This document shows positions 51,586-60,449 of a stretch of 64,000 nt of DNA, one piece after another. Both the position numbers and the translations under genes were made by a program. The notes beneath the pieces were generated by a model. It did not search any database. It was not told the origin of the DNA and was given only the letters and a program-made list of their open reading frames with translations. The DNA lies in assembly GCF_001713375.1 (NCBI RefSeq), contig NZ_CP016449.1:1054001-1118000 (forward strand). The letters are read 5' to 3'. The DNA comes from Hydrogenophaga sp. RAC07 (lineage in GTDB: Bacteria; Pseudomonadota; Gammaproteobacteria; Burkholderiales; Burkholderiaceae_C). Positions within the stretch are counted from its first letter, which is position 1. Every line of letters begins with the position of its first letter.

Positions 51586-53135
51586 CGCAACCTCAGTTCC
51601 CGCTTGAGCAGCTTGCCGCTCGGGTTCTTGGGCAGGCTGTCGGTGAACACCACACGCTTCGGCGCCTTGAAACTGGCCATGTGCTGGTTGCAGTGCGCGA
51701 TCACCTCGGCCTCGGTGAGTTGCTGGCCAGCCTTCACGACGATCACCGCCGTGACCGCTTCCACCCACTTGGCATCGGGCAGGCCGATCACCGCCACCTC
51801 GCTCACGCCGCCCAGGCGGTAGATCATTTCCTCCACCTCGCGGCTGGCCACGTTTTCGCCGCCGGTCTTGATCATGTCCTTCTTGCGGTCGACCACGGTG
51901 ATGTAGCCCTCGTCGTCGATCAGGGCCAGGTCGCCGCTGTGGAACCAGCCGCCTTCGAACGATGCCGCGGTGCGCTCGGGGTCGTTGAAGTAGCCCAGCA
52001 TCAGGTGCGGTGAGCGGTGCACGATTTCGCCGACCTCGCCCACCACCACATCGTCCATCGCGTCGTTGACCACACGTGTTTCCACATTGAGCACGGCCTT
52101 GCCACACGAGCCGGGTTTGCGCAGCTGGTCCTGCGGGCCGAGCATGGTGGCCAGCGGCGCAATCTCGGTCTGGCCGTACAGGTTCCACAGCCGCACGCCG
52201 GGCAGACGCGCCGCGAGCTCCTTGAGCACCTCCACCGGCATGATGGAAGCGCCGTAGTAGCCCTTGACCAGGCTCTTGAGTTTTTCGGCATCAAAGAGGG
52301 GTGAGCGCAGCAGCGCGATCCACACCGTGGGCGGCGCAAAGAAGCTGGTGATCCGGTGTTTTTCGATCAGCGCCAGCAGGTTCTCAGGCACCGGCCTGGA
52401 CGTGATCACGTTGCTGCTGCCGATGTAGATGGCCGGACCAAAGAACACGTCGAGCTGGGCGCAGTGGTAGAGCGGCAGCGCATGCAGTGCCCGGTCCACC
52501 TCGGCGATCTCGGCGTTGATCACACAGCTCACGTACTGCCACAGCACCGCATCGTGCGTGAGCATGGCGCCCTTGGGCGTGGACTCGGTGCCGCTGGTGT
52601 AGACGATCTGGGCCAGGTCGAAGCTGCCCAGGTCCACCTCGGGCATCGGGTCGGGGCTGGCGGCCAGGTGGTCGAAGCGGTGCATGGCCGGGTCGGGTTC
52701 GGTGGGGTCTTCGCTGGGCAGCCAGATGAAGCGCTCCACCACCGTGTCCAGCGCGGCGGCTTCACGCGCCAGCGCTGTCAGGCCGCTGTCGGTGGCCAGG
52801 GTTCTGGCGCCTGCGTGGCGCAGGATGTAAGCCACCTCGTCGGCCTTGAGCATGAAGTTGATCGGCACCAGCACCGCGCCACGGCGCGCCAGGGCAAAAC
52901 GCAGGGCCGCAAAACCGTGGGAATTGCGCGCCAGCACGGCCACCTTGTCGCCCTCGGCCACGCCCAGGTGGGCCAGCCCCGCGGCCAGGCGGCTGACCAG
53001 GGCGTCGAAGTCGGCGTAGCTCCAGGCGGTTTCACCGCAGACGATGGCCGTTTTGTTCGGCAGGCGCAAGGCCGTGCGGTGCAGGGCGTCGGCGATGGTC
53101 TGGCGCCGCACCACCGGCGGAAGGGTCGAGGACAT
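51573..53135 (-). CDS. AMP-dependent acyl-CoA synthetase/ligase
   Basis: This 520-residue member of the ANL superfamily has the P-loop YTSGTESTPKGAML (near 184-197). It also has NLYGQTEIAPL, GWFHSGDLALID and the C-terminal catalytic lysine in NPSGKLLKRELR. It activates a carboxylic acid, most likely a medium- or long-chain fatty acid, to its CoA ester. The start at 53135 has AGGAG upstream. Open frame runs on for 2 kb upstream only as an antisense artefact. Confidence 0.92.
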   Translation of the reverse strand: MSSTLPPVVRRQTIADALHRTALRLPNKTAIVCGETAWSYADFDALVSRLAAGLAHLGVAEGDKVAVLARNSHGFAALRFALARRGAVLVPINFMLKADEVAYILRHAGARTLATDSGLTALAREAAALDTVVERFIWLPSEDPTEPDPAMHRFDHLAASPDPMPEVDLGSFDLAQIVYTSGTESTPKGAMLTHDAVLWQYVSCVINAEIAEVDRALHALPLYHCAQLDVFFGPAIYIGSSNVITSRPVPENLLALIEKHRITSFFAPPTVWIALLRSPLFDAEKLKSLVKGYYGASIMPVEVLKELAARLPGVRLWNLYGQTEIAPLATMLGPQDQLRKPGSCGKAVLNVETRVVNDAMDDVVVGEVGEIVHRSPHLMLGYFNDPERTAASFEGGWFHSGDLALIDDEGYITVVDRKKDMIKTGGENVASREVEEMIYRLGGVSEVAVIGLPDAKWVEAVTAVIVVKAGQQLTEAEVIAHCNQHMASFKAPKRVVFTDSLPKNPSGKLLKRELRLRYAG

Positions 53136-53279
53136 GCATGGGCTCCTGAAAGGATGGTCGGCGGCTGGGGCCGGTGGCCTGATTGAAGCCCAACCAACCG
53201 GTTTGACCATGCGCGTTTTCACCAGCCTGCTGTCACCTTTGCACACCGCGGACATGGCAAATCCTTCACAACCGCGGAC

Positions 53280-53285
53280 TATCAT
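53280..53285 (+). promoter_or_regulatory. -10-like TATCAT, 6 nt before the permease gene
   Basis: TATCAT ends 6 nt before the ATG at 53292, and no Shine-Dalgarno lies between. A short direct repeat ACCGCGGAC occurs just upstream (about 53245 and 53271). Confidence 0.4.
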
Positions 53286-53291
53286 CGGCCG

Positions 53292-54098
53292 ATGAACCCC
53301 GTCTCTGCCAGCCACACGCTCATGACCCGCTGGGGTCATCGGGCGCGTCTGTGGTGGTTCACCTGGTGGCAGGTGGTCATGCTGGGTGCGCAGATTCTGG
53401 TGGTGGCACTCACACCGTCGAGCTACGCCACGGGGCCGCGTCGCGAGACGGTGTTGTTGCACATTGTCCAGGCCACCGCGCCGCTGCTCACCGGCTTCCT
53501 CGTGCTCTCGGCGCTCATCAGCCTGGTGCTGATCCGCATCGTGGTGGCAACGGCTTACAGCTACGGTTTGTCGCAGTACGCCCTGGGTGTGCTGGTGCGC
53601 ACACTGGTGCTCGAACTCATTCCTTTGTACGCCGCCATGTTTGTCGCGGCGCGTTACGCCATGCCGGGGGCACAGCAGGTGCGCGAGCGGCTGTCCGCCC
53701 ACCAGCGCACGGGCCAGGAGCTGGGCCAGGGTGTGTTGTTGATCACCGAGCTGCTGCCCCGCGCGCTGGCGTCCGTGTTCTCGGTGTTGATGCTGGCGGC
53801 GCTGAGCTGTGTGATCGCACTGGTGCTCACCTACCTCACGGTCTACGGCTTTTCGCACTGGGGCCTGCCGGGCTACACGCGCAGCGTGGGCCAGGTGTTC
53901 ACGCCGGCGGTGACGCTGATCTTCACGCTCAAGACGCTCTTCTTCAGTCTGGCCGTGGCGGTGGTGCCGCTGGCCGGCAGTGCGCAGCAGGATGCGCAGG
54001 GCCTGTACGCGCAACGCAGCGACATCTCGGAGTTCGCGCGCCTGTTCTCTGTTGTGCTGCTCATCGAAATCATGTCGCTGGTCGGCAACTACTACTGA
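53292..54098 (+). CDS. MlaE-like ABC permease (divergent)
   Basis: This 268-residue membrane protein has five or six hydrophobic segments. It belongs to the MlaE-like group by context and by the segment LVRTLVLELIPLYAAMFVAAR, which corresponds to RELGPVLTALLVAGR in MlaE. The EIGTM motif that normally follows and contacts the ATPase is replaced by AQQVRERLSA. It probably moves phospholipid or another lipid across the envelope with the MCE protein encoded next. No ATPase gene is adjacent. Confidence 0.75.
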   Translation: MNPVSASHTLMTRWGHRARLWWFTWWQVVMLGAQILVVALTPSSYATGPRRETVLLHIVQATAPLLTGFLVLSALISLVLIRIVVATAYSYGLSQYALGVLVRTLVLELIPLYAAMFVAARYAMPGAQQVRERLSAHQRTGQELGQGVLLITELLPRALASVFSVLMLAALSCVIALVLTYLTVYGFSHWGLPGYTRSVGQVFTPAVTLIFTLKTLFFSLAVAVVPLAGSAQQDAQGLYAQRSDISEFARLFSVVLLIEIMSLVGNYY

Positions 54099-54104
54099 TC
54101 TCCC

Positions 54105-55109
54105 ATGAACCTCACACCCGACGATTCCAGGTCCGCCGAGACCCCGGAGGTCAAGAACCTCGAGTTCAAGGCCGCGCTCCTGCTCGTGGCCTTGCTGGTG
54201 CTGGTGGTCGGCTCGGCGCTCTATGTGATGTACGCCCGCGGCATGTTCGAAGACACGCAGCGGCTGGTGCTGATCTCCGACGACTCCGAGGGCGTGGTGG
54301 TGGGCATGGACATGACCTTCGCCGGTTTTCCCATCGGTCGCGTGGGGCGCATCGAGCTGGGCGCGGACGGCACGGCGCGCATCCTGATCGACGTGCCGAG
54401 CAAGGACGCCAAGTGGCTGCGGACCTCCAGCATCTTCACCATGGAGCGCGGCCTGGTGGGCGGTACGCGCATCCGCGCTTACAGCGGCGTGCTGGACGAC
54501 CCGGCGCTGCCCGACGGGGCGGAACGCACCGTGCTGCGCGGCGACACCGCGGCCGAGATCCCGAAGCTCGCGGCGAGCATGCGCGAGGTGCTGGAGAACG
54601 TGGCCGCTCTGACCAGGAAGGACGCTGCGCTGGACACCGCGTTGAACAACGTGCAGAGCGCCACCGAGCGGCTCAAGGGTCCGCAGGGCGCCATGGGTGT
54701 GTTGATGGGCAACGACGAGGACGCCAGGAAACTGGTGGTCACGGTGGAGCGCGCCAATGCCTTGCTGGCGCGCGCGGAAACGCTGACCCAGCGCATGGAC
54801 AGCCTGGTGAGCAATGCGAACAAACAGGTGTTCGGCCAGGGCTCTGCCGATGGCGGCCTGGTGACGGACGCCCGCGCGACCGTGCAGCAACTCAATGGGT
54901 TGCTCGCCGAGGCCAGGGTCAGCCTGCAGAAGGTGGATGCGGTGCTGGTGGAGGCCCAGGGCATTGCCAGCAACACGCGCGAAGCCACGACCGATCTGGG
55001 CGTGCTGCGAGGCGAGGTCGAGTCCAGCCTGCGCAAGGTCGACGGGCTCATCAACGACATCAACCGCAAGTGGCCTTTCGCTCGCGACACCGAGATCAAG
55101 CTTCCATGA
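54105..55109 (+). CDS. MlaD family (MCE domain) protein
   Basis: This 334-residue protein has one N-terminal membrane anchor (about 24-44) and a single MCE domain (about 47-150: VVVGMDMTFAGFPIGRVGRIEL, GLVGGTRIRAYSG). A long helical tail with NLLARAETLTQRMDSLVSNANKQ-like periodicity follows, as in PqiB/YebT-like needles. It is likely a periplasmic lipid shuttle. It lies 6 nt after the permease gene. Confidence 0.88.
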   Translation: MNLTPDDSRSAETPEVKNLEFKAALLLVALLVLVVGSALYVMYARGMFEDTQRLVLISDDSEGVVVGMDMTFAGFPIGRVGRIELGADGTARILIDVPSKDAKWLRTSSIFTMERGLVGGTRIRAYSGVLDDPALPDGAERTVLRGDTAAEIPKLAASMREVLENVAALTRKDAALDTALNNVQSATERLKGPQGAMGVLMGNDEDARKLVVTVERANALLARAETLTQRMDSLVSNANKQVFGQGSADGGLVTDARATVQQLNGLLAEARVSLQKVDAVLVEAQGIASNTREATTDLGVLRGEVESSLRKVDGLINDINRKWPFARDTEIKLP

Positions 55110-55759
55110 ACACACGAATCTCCGTCGTTGCGTGTGGCTTGATGGCGCTCGCCGCCTGCTCCAGCAACCCACCCCCACCCGACTGGCCGGCCGAGGCCAA
55201 AGGCAGCAGCGAACGTGCCACCGAGGCCTGGCTCAGCGGTGACAACCGCATCGAGGCGGCGGAGTTCGGCCGGGCGCGTGCCGAGGTGGCGCGCACGGGC
55301 CAGGTGGCGCTGGTGGCGCGGCTGGAGCTGCTGCGCTGTGCCACGCGGGTGGCCAGTCTGGTGGTGGAGCCTTGTGCCGGTTTTGATGCGCTTGCGCAGG
55401 ACGCAGCACCGGCCGAGCAGGCCTACGCGCGTTACCTGGCGGGCACGGCGCAGGCGGGCGATGCAGCGCTGCTGCCCGAGGTGCACCGCGGTCTGGTCGG
55501 CAACGCGGCGCCAGACGCGGCGCTGGTCGCGATCCAGGACCCGCTCTCGCAACTCGTGGCCGCCGGCGTGCTGTTTCGCAGCGGCCGTGCCACTCCCGGC
55601 GTGGTTGCCACCGCGTTGGACACCGCCTCGGCGCGCGGCTGGCGTCGGCCCCTGCTGGCCTGGCTGAAGGTGCAACAACAACGCGCTCAAGCCGCAGGCG
55701 ATGCCGCCGCGGCTGCAGCCCTGCAGCGCCGCATCGACCTGGTGGCGCCGCCGCGCTGA
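55106..55759 (+). CDS. Putative lipoprotein of the MCE locus
   Basis: This 217-residue alanine-rich protein has a lipobox (LMALAAC, Cys19) and a helical mature part with two cysteines (ELLRCATR and EPCAGF) that could form a disulfide. The ATG overlaps the MCE gene stop by 4 nt. It is not a typical PqiC (DUF330) auxiliary lipoprotein by eye. It may be the outer-membrane partner of the MCE tunnel. I do not recognise the family. Confidence 0.75.
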   Translation: MNTRISVVACGLMALAACSSNPPPPDWPAEAKGSSERATEAWLSGDNRIEAAEFGRARAEVARTGQVALVARLELLRCATRVASLVVEPCAGFDALAQDAAPAEQAYARYLAGTAQAGDAALLPEVHRGLVGNAAPDAALVAIQDPLSQLVAAGVLFRSGRATPGVVATALDTASARGWRRPLLAWLKVQQQRAQAAGDAAAAAALQRRIDLVAPPR

Positions 55760-55760
55760 A

Positions 55761-56252
55761 TCAGCGCATGGGGATGGTGGTGCCCGCGGGCAGGGGCACG
55801 GCGGTGATGCTGTTGTCGGGTGAGCCCTCGATCACGCGGTCGGAGTAGCTCAGGTAGACCAGCGTGTTGCGGGCTTTGTCGACCATGCGCACCACCTGCA
55901 GCTTCTTGAACAGGAACGACGTGCGCTCGGTGAACACCACTTCCTGTTGTTTCATGGGGTCGCCCACAAACGACACGGCACCCACCTGTTTGCACTCGAT
56001 GCTGGCGTCCGACTTGTCCTCGGCCAGGCCCAGCCCACCCTTGATGCCACCGGTCTTGGCGCGCGACACGTAGCAGGTGACGCCCTGGACCTTGGGATCG
56101 TCGAACGCCTCCACCACGATCTTGTGGTCGGGTCCGAACAGCTTGAACACCGTGTCGACTTCGCCGATGGCTTGTGCGTGCACCGCCGAGGTGGCGGACA
56201 GCAGTCCCAGCACCAGGCAGGACAGGGGGGTGAAACAGCGAATGGGGTTCAT
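55761..56252 (-). CDS. creA: CreA family protein
   Basis: This 163-residue secreted protein has a signal peptide ending near TSAVHAQ. Motifs are [35 protein letters not shown] and the C-terminal [17 protein letters not shown]. The function is undefined, but the family is widely conserved. It lies 25 nt after the AEC transporter gene on the same strand. It ends 1 nt from the convergent lipoprotein gene. Confidence 0.92.
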   Translation of the reverse strand: MNPIRCFTPLSCLVLGLLSATSAVHAQAIGEVDTVFKLFGPDHKIVVEAFDDPKVQGVTCYVSRAKTGGIKGGLGLAEDKSDASIECKQVGAVSFVGDPMKQQEVVFTERTSFLFKKLQVVRMVDKARNTLVYLSYSDRVIEGSPDNSITAVPLPAGTTIPMR

Positions 56253-56277
56253 GGTGGCTTTCAGAAGAGGAGGTGGA

Positions 56278-57198
56278 TCATGCGCCAGCCAGAGGCCGCA
56301 GCACGCCGAGCGCCAGCGGCAGGCTCGCGATGCCCAGCAAGGTGGACAGCGTGACCAGCCCGGCCACGTAAGGTCCGTTGTAGCCCATGCGCGCGGCCAG
56401 CACATAGCAGCTGGACGCGGTGGGCACGGCCGAGAACATCAGCAGGATGGTGGTCTGGGTCGGGTCGAGGCGGAACAGCAGGGCCAGCCCGAGCGCCATC
56501 ACCGGCATGCTCAGGTGTTTCACGGCGAGCACCAGCCCACCCAGCGTCTTGGCGCTGGCCAGCATGCCGAACTGCATGCCGGCACCCGCGGCCATGAGGC
56601 CCAAGGCCAGCGAGGCCTGGCCGATGCGGTTCACCGTGGGCTCCAGCCAGAACGGCATCGAGAACCCCAGCAGGTTGGCCACCAGGCCCGAGACCGTGCC
56701 CACGATCAGCGGGTTGCGCACCAGCTCGCGCATGAATCCCTTGTTGGCGTGGCGCGCCATGGGCCACACCGCGCCCACGTTGAACAACGGCACGCACACG
56801 CCGATGAGCACCGCGATCATGAGCAGGCCCGGCGGCCCGGCCACCTTCTCGGCCAGCGCGAGTGCGATGAACGAGTTGAAGCGAAAGCCCACCTGGGCGC
56901 TGGCCGCGTGCAGGCGCACGTCCAGGTGTTTGCCGATCCACGGCCAGTGCGGGAGCGAGTACGACAGCGCGATGCCGCACAGGCCCAGCGTGAAGCCCGC
57001 ACCCATGAGGCTGGAGGCCTGGCTCAGGTCGAGCGGGCTTTTGACGATGCTGTGGAACAGCAGCACCGGGAACAGGAAGTAGTAAACCAGGCTCTCCACC
57101 TGCTCCCACACCTTGCGGTTGAGGGCGGTGAAGCGGCAGATCAGGTAGCCGCAGAGGATGAGCGAGAAGTCGGGGAAGAGGAGTTGGGCGAAATTCAC
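56278..57198 (-). CDS. AEC family transporter (auxin efflux carrier-like)
   Basis: This 306-residue protein has ten hydrophobic segments. It contains the pattern [17 protein letters not shown] and a C-terminal [19 protein letters not shown], typical of malonate or auxin-type permeases. The substrate is unknown. It could form a unit with creA downstream. A GGGAGCA/TGCTCCC inverted repeat (57202-57220) sits immediately upstream. Confidence 0.9.
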   Translation of the reverse strand: MNFAQLLFPDFSLILCGYLICRFTALNRKVWEQVESLVYYFLFPVLLFHSIVKSPLDLSQASSLMGAGFTLGLCGIALSYSLPHWPWIGKHLDVRLHAASAQVGFRFNSFIALALAEKVAGPPGLLMIAVLIGVCVPLFNVGAVWPMARHANKGFMRELVRNPLIVGTVSGLVANLLGFSMPFWLEPTVNRIGQASLALGLMAAGAGMQFGMLASAKTLGGLVLAVKHLSMPVMALGLALLFRLDPTQTTILLMFSAVPTASSCYVLAARMGYNGPYVAGLVTLSTLLGIASLPLALGVLRPLAGA

Positions 57199-57201
57199 CG
57201 G

Positions 57202-57220
57202 GGGAGCATAGCGTGCTCCC
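57202..57220. repeat. Small inverted repeat GGGAGCA-N5-TGCTCCC
   Basis: Perfect 7-bp arms with a 5-nt loop lie directly before the AEC transporter start. It may be an operator or a hairpin in the leader. The remaining 57221-57379 spacer shows no gene. Confidence 0.5.
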
Positions 57221-57379
57221 TACGGTGTTCGGGGGTTTCCACTTATGTAGTTGTCCCATGGTCATGCGCTTGCCCAGCAGCTACATTGCAGGCTCGCATC
57301 GCGCAGCCGTACCCCGGTCGCGCGGACAGGGCCGACCCCGGTCCACCTTCATCGATGTCTCAAGCAAGGAGCAAGTCTC

Positions 57380-58357
57380 ATGGTTTCTCGTCGTCAACTG
57401 GTTGCAATCGGTCTGGCCTCCGCCACGGTGGTGGTGGGTGGTTCCGCCTGGGCCCAGGCCTATCCCAACAAGGTCATTCGCCTGCAAGTCCCGTTTGCAC
57501 CCGGTGGCACCACCGACATCATTGCGCGCGTCATGTCGGAGTCGCTTGGCAAGGCGCTTGGCCAGAGCATGGTCGTGGAGAACAAGGCCGGTGGCGGCGG
57601 TGTGGTTGGCGCGCTGGAGCTTTCGCGCGCCGCGCCCGACGGCTACATCCTGGGCATGGCCACGGTGTCCACCACCGCAGCGAACCCGGCCATCAACACC
57701 AAGATCCCGTACAACACGCTCACCGATTTCACGCCCATCATCAACATCGCGGCCACGCCCAACGTGATCGCGGTGCACCCGAGCTTTCCGGCCAAGGACT
57801 ACAAGGGGTTCGTGGCCGAACTCAAGAAAAACCCGGGCAAGTACAGCTACGCGAGTTCGGGCACGGGCGGCATCGGCCACCTGCAGACCGAGCTTTACAA
57901 AAGCCTGACCGGCACCTTCATCACGCACATTCCCTACCGCGGTGCCGGCCCGGCCCTCAACGACACCATTGGTGGGCAGGTGCCCATCATTTTTGACAAC
58001 CTGCCCTCCGCCTTGCCGCACATCAAGGCGGGCCGCCTGGTGGCCATCGTGGTGGCCGCGCCCCAGCGGGTGTCGGTGCTGCCCGATGTGCCCACGTTCA
58101 AGGAAGTGGGGCTGGAGGCGGTGAACCGCATGGCCTACTACGGGCTGATCGGTCCCAAGGGATTGCCGCAGGAGGTGGTGGACAAGGTGTCCAACGCCAC
58201 CCGCCAGGCGCTGAACGATCCCGCCGTGAAAAAGCGCGTGGAGGAAACCGGTTCGCTGATCGTGGCCAACACGCCGGCCGAGTTCACCGCCCAGATCAAG
58301 GCGGAGTTCGAGGTCTACAAGGAAGTGGTCGCCAAGCAGAAGCTCAAGCTGGAGTGA
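57380..58357 (+). CDS. Tripartite tricarboxylate transporter substrate-binding protein (Bug/TctC family)
   Basis: This 325-residue protein has a signal peptide ending near GGSAWAQ. The Bug-fold blocks are YPNKVIRLQVPFAPGGTTDIIAR, VENKAGGGGVVGALELSRA, PYRGAGPALNDTIGGQVPI and FDNLPSALPHI. Bug proteins are numerous in Burkholderiales and bind carboxylates or amino acids. No TctA/TctB membrane partners are adjacent. It overlaps the xerD start by 1 nt, so the two genes are co-transcribed. Confidence 0.92.
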   Translation: MVSRRQLVAIGLASATVVVGGSAWAQAYPNKVIRLQVPFAPGGTTDIIARVMSESLGKALGQSMVVENKAGGGGVVGALELSRAAPDGYILGMATVSTTAANPAINTKIPYNTLTDFTPIINIAATPNVIAVHPSFPAKDYKGFVAELKKNPGKYSYASSGTGGIGHLQTELYKSLTGTFITHIPYRGAGPALNDTIGGQVPIIFDNLPSALPHIKAGRLVAIVVAAPQRVSVLPDVPTFKEVGLEAVNRMAYYGLIGPKGLPQEVVDKVSNATRQALNDPAVKKRVEETGSLIVANTPAEFTAQIKAEFEVYKEVVAKQKLKLE

Positions 58358-59274
58358 TGACCCAGGCCCTGGCATCGACCAGCGAGGACCTTGCCGGGGC
58401 TTTTGTCGACGCGCTCTGGCTCGAAGAGGGCCTCTCGCGCAACACGCTGGACGCGTACCGGCGTGATCTCGTTTTGCTGGGCCAGTGGCTCGCCGGGCAG
58501 GGCAAGACACTGCCGCAGACCACCGAAGCCGATCTCAACGGCTATTTCAGCGAGCGCCACAGCCAGTCGCGCGCCACCACGGCCAACCGCCGGCTGACGG
58601 TGTTCAAGCGCTACTTCCGATGGGCGCTGCGCGAACGATTCATCACCGCCGATCCGACGTTGCGTCTTTCACCCGCGCGCCAACCCATGCGTGTGCCCAA
58701 GACCCTGTCGGAAGCGCAGGTGGAGGCTTTGATCAACGCGCCCGATGTGGGCACACCGCTGGGCCTGCGCGACCGATGCATGCTGGAGCTGATCTACGCC
58801 AGCGGCCTGCGCGTGAGCGAACTCGTGACCCTCAAGACCTGGCACGTGGCCATGAACGAGCAGGTGCTGCGCATCACCGGCAAGGGCAACAAGGAACGGC
58901 TGGTGCCCTTTGGCCAGGTGGCCGGGCAGTGGCTGCAGCGTTACCTGGGGCAGGGGCGCGGCGACATCCTGAACGGCTTGCAGAGCGAAGACCTGTTCGT
59001 CACCTCACGAGGATCACGCGTGGGTGAGGCCATGACGCGCGCGATGTTCTGGCAGCTGGTGAAGAAGTACGCGCTGGCCGCCGGCATCACTGCAACCATT
59101 TCGCCCCACACCTTGCGCCACGCGTTCGCCACCCACCTGCTCAACCACGGCGCGGATCTGCGCGCAGTGCAGATGCTGCTTGGCCACGCCGACATTTCCA
59201 CCACCACCATCTACACCCACGTGGCGCGCGAACGCCTCAAGACCATCGTGGCGCAGCACCATCCGCGGGGTTAG
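58357..59274 (+). CDS. xerD: Tyrosine recombinase XerD
   Basis: This 305-residue protein has a full catalytic set: Arg152 (ASGLRVSEL), Lys176, His251 and Arg254 (HTLRHAFATHLL), His277 and Tyr286 (TTIYTHV). It resolves chromosome dimers at dif with XerC. The length and lack of adjacent genes of an element mark it as housekeeping. It is unusual in being coupled to a Bug-type gene. The last 4 nt overlap the convergent msrA. Confidence 0.95.
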   Translation: MTQALASTSEDLAGAFVDALWLEEGLSRNTLDAYRRDLVLLGQWLAGQGKTLPQTTEADLNGYFSERHSQSRATTANRRLTVFKRYFRWALRERFITADPTLRLSPARQPMRVPKTLSEAQVEALINAPDVGTPLGLRDRCMLELIYASGLRVSELVTLKTWHVAMNEQVLRITGKGNKERLVPFGQVAGQWLQRYLGQGRGDILNGLQSEDLFVTSRGSRVGEAMTRAMFWQLVKKYALAAGITATISPHTLRHAFATHLLNHGADLRAVQMLLGHADISTTTIYTHVARERLKTIVAQHHPRG

Positions 59275-59888
59275 TTTTTGACCGGACCCCAGAGTTGTTC
59301 AAGGCGCGCATCGCGCCCGCAGCTCGTGCGGTAGTACTTGTAGCGAATCGGGTTCTTCAGGTAGTAGTCCTGGTGGTAGTCCTCGGCCGCATAAAACGTG
59401 CTGGCGGGCACCACCTGCGTGACGATCGGCTCCTTGAACGGCTTGGATTTTTCAAGCGCTGCCAGCGAACGTTTCACCACCTCGGCCTGTGCGGCGTCGT
59501 GCGTGAAGATGGCGGTGCGGTAAGGGTTGCCGGTGTCGCAGAACTGGCGGTCTTTCGTCGTCGGGTCGATGGTGCGCCAGAACTTTTCAACCAGCGTGGC
59601 GTAGCTCACCTTGGTCGGGTCGAACACGATCTCCACCGCTTCGGCGTGGCCCGTGCCGTTGCGAGACACCTGCTGATAGGTGGGGTTGGCCGTCGTGCCG
59701 CCGATGTAGCCCGAGGTGGTGGAGATCACGCCGGGGATCTTGTCGAAGTCGGCCTCCACGCACCAGAAACAGCCACCGGCGAACGTGGCTTTGGCGGTGA
59801 CGGGAGCGGTCTGAGCGTGCGCCGCGCCGGCAAAGAACAGCACCGAGGTCATGAGGGGCAACAGGCTGCCCAGCCAGCGCGCGCTCAT
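59271..59888 (-). CDS. msrA: Peptide methionine sulfoxide reductase MsrA (secreted)
   Basis: This 205-residue protein has the catalytic motif GGCFWCVE (nucleophile Cys40), GYIGGTTANPTYQQVS and GHAEAVEIVFDP. Unlike cytosolic MsrA it has an N-terminal signal peptide (cleavage near GAAHAQ, residue 26). It would repair S-forms of oxidised methionine in the periplasm. Its ATG overlaps the msrB stop by 4 nt. Confidence 0.95.
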   Translation of the reverse strand: MSARWLGSLLPLMTSVLFFAGAAHAQTAPVTAKATFAGGCFWCVEADFDKIPGVISTTSGYIGGTTANPTYQQVSRNGTGHAEAVEIVFDPTKVSYATLVEKFWRTIDPTTKDRQFCDTGNPYRTAIFTHDAAQAEVVKRSLAALEKSKPFKEPIVTQVVPASTFYAAEDYHQDYYLKNPIRYKYYRTSCGRDARLEQLWGPVKN

Positions 59889-60382
59889 GCCGCCGCCTTG
59901 AAGGTGAGCGCCACGCCGTTGTTGCAGTAGCGCTTGCCGCTGGGCTTGGGGCCGTCGTTGAACACATGGCCCTGGTGGCCGTCGCAGCGCACGCAGTGGT
60001 ATTCGGTGCGGGGAAAGATCGCTTTGTAGTCGGTCTTGGTGCCCAGCGCGCCCGCCAGCGGCGTGTGAAAGCTCGGCCAGCCGGTGCCGCTTTCGTACTT
60101 CGTGTCGGACGAGAACAGCGGCAGGTCACAGCCCGCGCAGTGGTAGACGCCCTTGCGCTTTTCGGCGTTGAACGGGCTGCTGCCCGGTCGCTCCGTGCCT
60201 TCTTCGCGCAGCACGTCGAACTGGGCCGGCGTCAGACGCTTCTTCCACTCGGCCTCGCTGAGTTTCCAGGGGTCGGTGGCGGCCAGGGCCTGGGCCACGG
60301 GGGCGGCAACCTGAGAGCCCAGGCCAAGCAGTGCGAGCAGTTTCATGGTCTGGCGACGGGTGGGGTGGGACGGCATGTTCAT
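59885..60382 (-). CDS. msrB: Peptide methionine-R-sulfoxide reductase MsrB (Tat-type signal)
   Basis: This 165-residue protein has zinc cysteines Cys82/Cys85 and Cys130/Cys133, and the nucleophile Cys153 (RYCNNG). The N-terminus RRQTMKLLALLGLG looks like a twin-arginine export signal. That matches folding and metal loading in the cytoplasm before export. With the coupled msrA it forms a periplasmic repair pair for oxidised proteins. Confidence 0.94.
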   Translation of the reverse strand: MNMPSHPTRRQTMKLLALLGLGSQVAAPVAQALAATDPWKLSEAEWKKRLTPAQFDVLREEGTERPGSSPFNAEKRKGVYHCAGCDLPLFSSDTKYESGTGWPSFHTPLAGALGTKTDYKAIFPRTEYHCVRCDGHQGHVFNDGPKPSGKRYCNNGVALTFKAAA

Positions 60383-60449
60383 GGTTGTGAGTCGACCACA
60401 GCCGGCATTCCTTACACGGCCCCACGGGTACTCGGTGTAAAGACCTGCT

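Noticed and set aside
51573..55178. A 1201-residue minus-strand open frame extending upstream of the acyl-CoA synthetase
   Set aside because: Only the part up to 53135 matches the enzyme family. The rest is antisense to the MlaE/MlaD-like genes and has the low-complexity His/Arg/Gln composition of GC-rich shadow frames.
58357..59274. XerD-type recombinase as a sign of an integrated element
   Set aside because: Length and motifs fit housekeeping XerD, and there are no attachment repeats, tRNA gene or phage/plasmid genes nearby.
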